Made by a program: the position numbers and the translations under genes. A model generated the notes under the pieces. The model did not search any database. It saw only the letters and a program-made list of their open reading frames with translations, and had not been told where the DNA came from. Of a stretch of 11,063 nt of DNA, positions 8,701 to 11,063 are shown in pieces; positions within the stretch are counted from its first letter, which is position 1; each line of letters starts with the position of its first letter. This DNA is from JASFTV01 sp050050615 (lineage in GTDB: Bacteria; Desulfobacterota; DSM-4660; Desulfatiglandales; HGW-15): contig JASFTV010000096.1 in NCBI GenBank assembly GCA_050050615.1, forward strand, positions 1 through 11,063. The letters run 5' to 3'.

Positions 8701-9104
8701 TCCTGTGCGAGGAGCTTTACTCGGATTGGTGTTACATGGAGAGGGAATATTTAAGAGACCAATTCTTGGCATCTCTGATGCGGACGGCAGAATGCTATGT
8801 GAGACTGGCAAAAACCTCTGAAGCCATCAGCACCCTCTACCACCTACTGAGAATTGATAGGTTTAGGGAAGATGCCTACCGGAAGCTGATGATGTTGTGC
8901 GCCAATGCAGGACGCAAAGGTGACGTGATAAAAGCGTACAACATGTGCAAGAGGGCGATTGAAGAAGATTTGAATCTGAAGCTCTCCTCTGACACCGAAG
9001 ATCTCTATGCGAAAATATCAAGTCCTTTCGAAAGGGATTTCACGTTCCTCCCACAGGAGCGGAACTCAGAGCCAAAGAGAATGTGGCAAAAGTCATCACG
9101 CTGA
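5772..9104 (+). CDS. Giant STAND NTPase-TPR-SARP/BTAD transcriptional regulator
   Basis: 1110-residue cytoplasmic regulator. The N-terminus is a MalT-like STAND NTPase: P-loop SYSGGGKTT at 41-49, Walker B FFIVLDNYE at 122-130, LTNRAPRF at 159-166, GWALALVLF at 217-225, and winged-helix signature YRYHRLFSDFL at 318-328. Residues of about 340-820 are repeated helical hairpins of TPR type. From about 833 comes an OmpR-like winged helix (RIYALGPFRV, then a recognition region near ANLRVILSMLRKVF). From about 937 (WTDVDEF) to 1085 comes a bacterial transcriptional activation domain. AGGAGG at 5761-5766 precedes ATG 5772; a second ATG follows at once. In canonical SARPs such as AfsR the winged helix and BTAD are N-terminal; here they replace the C-terminal LuxR domain of MalT. 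An inducer would presumably be sensed by the STAND/TPR part. It is divergent from the LIV/ligase operon and is the likely regulator of it. The target genes are inferred. Confidence 0.93.
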   Translation: MMTPVIKAKLNPAVSGHLVFRERLIEDLRENTSKRLFLVVSYSGGGKTTLAAQFLQSQKLPYVWYNLDTYDQDPTVFFQYLITALQKQCPQFCIEHEPHSFSSADSWPLFVQELEKIDTPSFFIVLDNYECILGAKPINHFLAYLLKQLPSIFHLMILTNRAPRFSMNGCRLADDLHQLKGSDLAFTSEEAQCLLNDIFELSVPESTVKQLLRETEGWALALVLFAQSLRVREHSPQDEALDFTNGCKENLHAYFMEEVFSGHPRKIQDLLTYSAFLPSLSLSELKDFLGSEDAELLFRSILEQNIPIVPLDGTAGTYRYHRLFSDFLLQKARDQKSSAEIAKRHLQTAIFLEKCHPVEAIDHYLRASHPEKAVALLEDLGLSLLREGRFEMLKLLLNKIPSEMRSQRPVLLYYAGRIREIRGDMEDAKNYYHKAQFGLKDRSNDVRAACLGRLGIMELKKDRFKEARKIFNHSLHELESRGIHREVTKRLIATHANLAKVHCKLEEYEKAASHLKQTRSLFDLYGETGDEVPLLQAQALQGVLEGRFQDVLPLGGKGKSLCQKLGFEAVIPVFDHYCAFANLYMGNFGEAQRLAEKGLSILENQGTEDCLFGALLADLGHCQLATGHIHEGVKSLAESSRLFKKSHNFCGQYWNDFSISLLATRQGDLSMAWDHWRMMERNCGQLSLPIQKAMTLTVDAHLSALEQSPDKTMEKLAQAMPFFMQSQQKMSVFQGLVLGAKSYLTIDRNDLAEEAFLKAISLGDLNQYYYCFHYELDWFRPFLERITQKNRHLSSLWVGFPHIPQKEASFASEGSKPHLSVTPLTGDGLLDLRIYALGPFRVMANGWNVPLDQCPSKKAITLLKYLFFKRHERGIFLDEALEFLWPEMDPQMTRANLRVILSMLRKVFKRPETGGNGFPNLVRDGNRLSLELGKGGWTDVDEFLNQITLADYKEKMNLWPEALGHYEKIIDLYDGDFLCEELYSDWCYMEREYLRDQFLASLMRTAECYVRLAKTSEAISTLYHLLRIDRFREDAYRKLMMLCANAGRKGDVIKAYNMCKRAIEEDLNLKLSSDTEDLYAKISSPFERDFTFLPQERNSEPKRMWQKSSR

Positions 9105-9306
9105 CCTTTTGGACATCCACACTGTGTTCATTGGTAGCATTTATAGACAGCGACGGGTGGTCTCCTTTTGTAGGGCTTCTGGATGCCGAACGTGCCGTTT
9201 CTCTTGTTTCTTCCCATCAGGCTACTTCTCCCAGGCGTTACTAATGAGACCATTTCCCACCCGACACAGAACTGAAGATGCTTTTTCTGAAATGCCTGCC
9301 GAAGAT

Positions 9307-9325
9307 CCCGCTGCGTCATAGCGGG
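9307..9325. repeat. Short GC-rich hairpin
   Basis: CCCGCT (9307-9312) and AGCGGG (9320-9325) form a 6-bp stem with a 7-nt loop, followed by more G. No T-run follows on either strand, so terminator function is weakly supported. Confidence 0.4.
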
Positions 9326-9377
9326 GGGGAGGCCTTCGTCATTTCACTGCGTTACGGAATGGGGGGGGACCCCCTGG

Positions 9378-9395
9378 CCCCGAGCGAAGTCGAGG
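9378..9395. repeat. REP-like small palindrome
   Basis: CCCCGA-GCGAAG-TCGAGG forms a six-base stem with one mismatch around a hexaloop. The core CCGAGCGAAGTCGAGGA resembles dispersed intergenic palindromes found in many bacterial genomes. Only one copy is in this window, so repeat status is from general knowledge, not seen here. Confidence 0.35.
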
Positions 9396-9403
9396 AGAAC
9401 AGT

Positions 9404-9453
9404 GGAGGGCCTCCGGGAGATCGATTTTCGGTAATTTCTCGGAGGCCCGCTCC
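9404..9453. terminator. Strong hairpin, possible bidirectional terminator
   Basis: GGGCCTCCG (from 9407) pairs with CGGAGGCCC (9440-9448), extended by GGAG (9404-9407) with CTCC (9450-9453) and by GAGA/TCTC on the loop side. It sits between the convergent regulator and DUF5320 genes, 12 bp past the DUF5320 stop, the usual place for a shared terminator. Neither side has a proper T-run, so termination may be weak or Rho-assisted. Confidence 0.5.
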
Positions 9454-9464
9454 TTGTCACATGA

Positions 9465-9872
9465 TCATTCAGAGGTTTCTTTCTCAAGCTGTTCCATGCG
9501 CCTGCTGATCGCATCAAGTTCATTTTTCATGGCCACGGCCTCCTCTTTGAGCATGGCGAGCTCATCCCCGGAGTCCATGGCATAGGGTTCCCCGTACATG
9601 GGTCCATAAGCCGACCCGTAGGCAGGTCCATACCATCCTGCCCAACCGGGGTTAAAACAGCGCCGGCCAAAACCTCTGCCAAAGCCTCGACCACGGCCGT
9701 GGCCTGGCCCAAAACCTCCTCTGAAACCGCGACCCCGACCAAAGCCACGGCCATAGCCAAAACCTGGGCCGTACCAGGGTCCGTAGCCGGACCAACCCGG
9801 GTTACAAAACCCGCGGCCTCCTCCGGTCATAGGCCCGGTACCCATGGGCCCAGTTCGATCAAATCCTGGCAT
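9465..9872 (-). CDS. DUF5320 family Gly/Arg-rich protein
   Basis: 135 residues when started at ATG 9872. The N-terminus MPGFDRTGPMGTGPMTGGGR is the diagnostic DUF5320 opening, so the longer frame from GTG 9881 is rejected: that GTG lies inside the ribosome site AAAGGAGGTG (9879-9888), six bases upstream of the ATG. Residues 20-95 are low complexity, rich in Gly, Arg, Phe, Tyr and Pro with GRGFGRG units. Two similar motifs carry the only cysteines: CNPGW at 23-27 and CFNPGW at 72-77. Residues of about 102-134 are a charged amphipathic helix, probably a coiled coil (DELAMLKEE to RRMEQLEKE). The function of the family is unknown; it often neighbours DUF134 and MTH1175/NifX-like genes in anaerobes. 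It lies 15 bp downstream of the DUF134 gene and is certainly in its operon. Confidence 0.88.
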   Translation of the reverse strand: MPGFDRTGPMGTGPMTGGGRGFCNPGWSGYGPWYGPGFGYGRGFGRGRGFRGGFGPGHGRGRGFGRGFGRRCFNPGWAGWYGPAYGSAYGPMYGEPYAMDSGDELAMLKEEAVAMKNELDAISRRMEQLEKETSE

Positions 9873-9887
9873 AATAAACACCTCCTT

Positions 9888-10226
9888 TCAGAATCTTCCG
9901 CCCCAACCTCGGCGGCGTCTTCTTCCGCCTCTCGGCGGCATCTCAAAATGTCCCCCTTCAATTCTGAGGACCTTACCCACAACCAGGGCATCAGCAACGA
10001 TAGCCCTTGCCTCTGCGAGGATCCTCCCAAAGGTCTGTCGTGACACGTTCATCATCCGGGCTCCTGTCTCCTGATCCAGACCCTGAAAATCACAGAGCCT
10101 AATCGCCTCGAGACCTTCAATAGGAAGAATCACCTCTTCCCTTCCCCATGGGGGCATCCTGTCGGGGATAAAGGCGCCAACAATGGGGCGCCCCTGAACA
10201 AACCTGAGCTTTCGTGGTCGTGGCAT
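9888..10226 (-). CDS. DUF134 (UPF0251) helix-turn-helix DNA-binding protein
   Basis: 112 residues. MPRPRKLRFV, then P-I-E-G-L-E-A-I-R-L-C-D at about 35-46, and VSRQTFGRILAEAR at 61-74 with VADALVVGKVLRIEGG at about 77-92, are the hallmark blocks of the DUF134/UPF0251 family, predicted DNA-binding proteins with a sigma-region-4-like HTH. VSRQTFGRIL is the recognition helix. The C-terminus is unusual: GGRRRRRGWGGRF, a basic tail that may add non-specific DNA contact. The start ATG 10226 has AGGTAG a few bases upstream, and the stop abuts the DUF5320 ribosome site. It is preceded by a sigma70-like promoter overlapped by a perfect palindrome, so autorepression by this protein is likely (inference). 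Confidence 0.92.
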   Translation of the reverse strand: MPRPRKLRFVQGRPIVGAFIPDRMPPWGREEVILPIEGLEAIRLCDFQGLDQETGARMMNVSRQTFGRILAEARAIVADALVVGKVLRIEGGHFEMPPRGGRRRRRGWGGRF

Positions 10227-10237
10227 GTCTACCTGTG

Positions 10238-10259
10238 ATTATGAGCTTACGCTCATAAT
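10238..10259. promoter_or_regulatory. Perfect 22-bp palindromic operator upstream of DUF134
   Basis: ATTATGAGC (10238-10246), a 4-nt spacer TTAC, then GCTCATAAT (10251-10259): perfect 9-bp arms. It overlaps the -10 box and the predicted transcription start of the DUF134-DUF5320 operon, the classic site for a repressor dimer. A further half-site GCTCAT is at 10304-10309. The binding protein is most simply DUF134 itself, but this is inferred from position. Confidence 0.75.
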
Positions 10260-10284
10260 ATAATTACCAGCCTTTAGCTGTCAA
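10257..10284 (-). promoter_or_regulatory. Sigma70-like promoter of the DUF134-DUF5320 operon
   Basis: On the minus strand a consensus TTGACA (10284-10279) is followed after 16 bp by TATATT (10262-10257), or after 18 bp by TATTAT (10260-10255). The transcription start would be about 10249 with a leader of about 20 nt. The best promoter match in the window. Confidence 0.75.
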
Positions 10285-10661
10285 GCCTTTATTTTGGGCC
10301 TATGCTCATTTTTTGCAAAAAACCCTTTGCGCCTTTGGTCTTGATTTCCACTGATCCATCCCCATATTTTAGGATAAGAAATAGAGGCATCTTTCAGGGT
10401 ACTGAGAAGAGGCTCCGAATGCATACCCCGCCACCGGCTCCAGGAGAAGATACAGCTATTTGGCCTGAGCCTGTTCTCAGAAACAGGTAGGGTTCCAGTT
10501 TCATAGGATATACAACCTGAGGGTTGTCGTGGAACAGGACAATACACAAAACGACGAGAGCCATATCCGTACCGCTTAGCGGGATTTCCGGGGTGATTGA
10601 GCGGAAGACCTGCTGAGACAACTTTACCGGATATATTGGTAATGTTCAAAAGTGTTCGCAT
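10281..10661 (-). CDS. Uncertain ORF with a start matching the ORF at 10951 (possibly decayed)
   Basis: 126-codon open frame. Its first codons, MRTLLNITNIS, match MRTLLKATDIS of the outward-facing ORF on the other side of the inverted repeat. Beyond the identical 17 bases, two of the differences are synonymous (ACC/ACT for Thr, TCC/TCA for Ser), which hints that both starts were once coding. After about residue 11 the similarity stops, and the rest is rich in Arg, Ser and Pro with no recognisable domain, so it may be non-coding or a frameshifted relic. The ribosome site is modest (GAGG eight bases upstream). The stop lies next to the DUF134 -35 box. No function can be assigned. Confidence 0.25.
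   Translation of the reverse strand: MRTLLNITNISGKVVSAGLPLNHPGNPAKRYGYGSRRFVYCPVPRQPSGCISYETGTLPVSENRLRPNSCIFSWSRWRGMHSEPLLSTLKDASISYPKIWGWISGNQDQRRKGFFAKNEHRPKIKA
10309..10322. repeat. 14-bp perfect palindrome TTTTTTGCAAAAAA
   Basis: Perfect palindrome about 25 bp upstream of the DUF134 -35 box. On either strand it has no GC stem, so it is not a terminator by itself. The A/T tracts could bend DNA or act as an upstream promoter element. Confidence 0.35.
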
Positions 10662-10759
10662 GGCTCGGGCCTCATACCTCCATCCCTTTGGCCCCCAGGG
10701 AGGCCATGACCTTTTTCGAAAGGGGATATCTCATGAAAAGAATCCCACCGGACCTCGCA

Positions 10760-10839
10760 GTGGCCAAAAATCCGAGGTTTACGTCCCTGAGCACCTGGGA
10801 ATCTCCTATCAGCTTGTTAAACCTCGAATTTTTGGCCAC
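10760..10839. repeat. 22-bp near-perfect inner inverted repeat
   Basis: Arms 10760-10781 (begins GTGGCCAAAAATCCGAGG) and 10818-10839 (ends TTTTTGGCCAC) are complementary at 21 of 22 positions, with a 36-nt loop. In minus-strand RNA the single mismatch becomes a G-U pair. It lies near the centre of the outer repeat, where divergent promoters or a two-site operator would be expected. It could also fold into a very stable hairpin. Confidence 0.7.
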
Positions 10840-10868
10840 CACCCATGAGCAGCTTAGATATCTCCTTG

Positions 10869-10899
10869 CCTCCGGCCCATAGGGCCTACGGCCCGGAGG
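10869..10899 (+). repeat. GC-rich nested hairpin in the leader of the small ORF
   Basis: CCTCCGG (10869-10875) pairs with CCGGAGG (10893-10899). An alternative inner hairpin GGCCC-ata-GGGCC (10874-10886) shares bases with it, so two mutually exclusive folds are possible. It lies about 50 nt upstream of the start at 10951, and AGAAAAATGG follows. It could be a leader attenuator or regulatory structure. No known riboswitch class was recognised. Confidence 0.4.
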
Positions 10900-10950
10900 G
10901 AGAAAAATGGTTATGGCCGACAAAAGGCTTTCCCTAAAGGAGGATGGTCC

Positions 10951-11061
10951 ATGCGAACACTTTTGAAAGCCACTGATATATCACAATTCAGGCGACCGCA
11001 ACTCTGCCAGAGAGTCGGTTCAGGTTTGATTTTAGAACAGGAGGCATGGAGATCGAGATGA
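10951..11061 (+). CDS. Small 36-residue ORF with strong ribosome site
   Basis: ATG 10951 is preceded by AAAGGAGG with seven bases of spacing, among the best ribosome sites in the window. The product starts MRTLLKATDIS and ends EQEAWRSR (36 residues, one Cys, basic). No family was recognised. Its TGA stop (11059-11061) overlaps the ATG at 11058-11060 in an ATGA arrangement, so the next gene is probably translationally coupled to it. The start resembles that of the opposite ORF at 10661. It could be a leader peptide, a small protein subunit, or the front of a gene broken by a frameshift. Confidence 0.45.
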   Translation: MRTLLKATDISQFRRPQLCQRVGSGLILEQEAWRSR

Positions 11062-11063
11062 AT
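11046..11063 (+). CDS. Start of a downstream gene cut by the window edge
   Basis: Two in-frame ATGs, at 11046 and 11058, follow AGGAGG at 11039-11044. The first is only one base from that site, and the second has 13 bases and overlaps the preceding stop. At most six codons are visible, so nothing can be said about the product. Confidence 0.35.

Larger units (their letters stand above)
9105..9464. other. Non-coding gap between convergent genes
   Basis: 360 bp between the regulator stop and the DUF5320 stop. Open frames here lack ribosome sites and recognisable sequence. The first 200 bp show nothing notable. The remainder has three hairpin-forming stretches and an unusual run of eight G followed by A and five C (9361-9374). 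Confidence 0.6.
10645..10967. repeat. 19-bp perfect inverted repeat flanking about 285 bp
   Basis: The right arm CCATGCGAACACTTTTGAA (10949-10967) has its exact reverse complement at 10645-10663. Each arm contains an ATG facing outward (10661 minus, 10951 plus). Between the arms, both halves show the same order of partly matching blocks when read outward from the centre: a 22-bp arm of the inner repeat, CATGAG followed by ATATC, ATGGCC, a ribosome-site-like GAGG or GGAGG, and the start codon. This suggests a degenerate inverted duplication of a leader region, or an invertible segment. No recombinase or transposase gene is visible in the window. Confidence 0.75.

Noticed and set aside
9007..9321. 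Plus-strand frame overlapping the end of the regulator
   Set aside because: It overlaps the BTAD-encoding end in another frame and runs into non-coding sequence; no ribosome site and no domain.
9873..9881. GTG at 9881 as the DUF5320 start
   Set aside because: The GTG is part of the ribosome site AAAGGAGGTG itself, and the family begins MPGFDRTGP, which matches ATG 9872.
10302..10490. Plus-strand frame in the right-hand gap
   Set aside because: No ribosome site, Pro/Arg-rich shadow composition and no recognisable domain.
10463..10492. A second similarity between the two sides of the repeat: P-x-L-x-x-R-x-G-S-G in another minus-strand frame, resembling residues of the ORF at 10951
   Set aside because: Only about half of 14 positions match, and it needs a frame change plus an extra stretch of about 120 nt. 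It would support a decayed copy but is too weak to claim.
1..11063. CRISPR array, tRNA, rRNA, insertion sequence or phage genes
   Set aside because: No regularly spaced repeats, cloverleaf-like sequence, rRNA-like sequence, transposase or phage protein was recognised on either strand. The inverted repeats near the right end lack an internal transposase.

Overview
The window looks like chromosomal DNA from an anaerobic Desulfobacterota-type bacterium (sulfate reducer or syntroph). This is an inference from three things: a branched-chain-amino-acid-type (LIV) ABC transporter operon that includes an acyl-CoA ligase, a giant MalT-like regulator with a SARP-type output domain, and a DUF134/DUF5320 gene pair. 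No rRNA, tRNA, CRISPR array, transposase or phage gene was seen.

Positions 1-5327 hold one minus-strand operon, read right to left: livH (permease, TTG start), livM (permease), a gap with a small inverted repeat, livK (secreted binding protein), a gap with a long imperfect stem-loop, livG (ATPase), and the N-terminal half of an AMP-forming acyl-CoA ligase that runs off the left edge. The second ATPase (livF) is not in the window and may lie beyond that ligase. A coherent reading is import of an organic or aromatic acid, or an amino acid, followed by CoA activation in the cytoplasm. The substrate cannot be read from sequence.

Positions 5328-5771 are a divergent control region with candidate promoter elements for both directions. 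Positions 5772-9104 (plus) encode a 1110-residue protein: a STAND NTPase of the MalT type, a long TPR-like helical region, then an OmpR-like winged helix and a BTAD domain at the C-terminus. Its divergent position makes it the best candidate regulator of the transporter operon.

Positions 9105-9464 are non-coding and hold hairpins, one of them a possible bidirectional terminator. Positions 9465-10226 (minus) encode a DUF134 DNA-binding protein followed by a Gly-rich DUF5320 protein. They are preceded by a clear sigma70-like promoter whose -10 box overlaps a perfect 22-bp palindrome, probably an autoregulatory operator.

Positions 10285-11063 are the least explained part. A 19-bp perfect inverted repeat (10645-10663 and 10949-10967) flanks about 285 bp, and each copy carries an outward-facing start codon. 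A second, 22-bp near-perfect inverted repeat sits near the centre. The whole looks like a degenerate inverted duplication of a leader plus gene start, or an invertible segment. On the right it feeds a 36-codon ORF with a strong Shine-Dalgarno sequence, whose stop overlaps a further ATG at the window edge.
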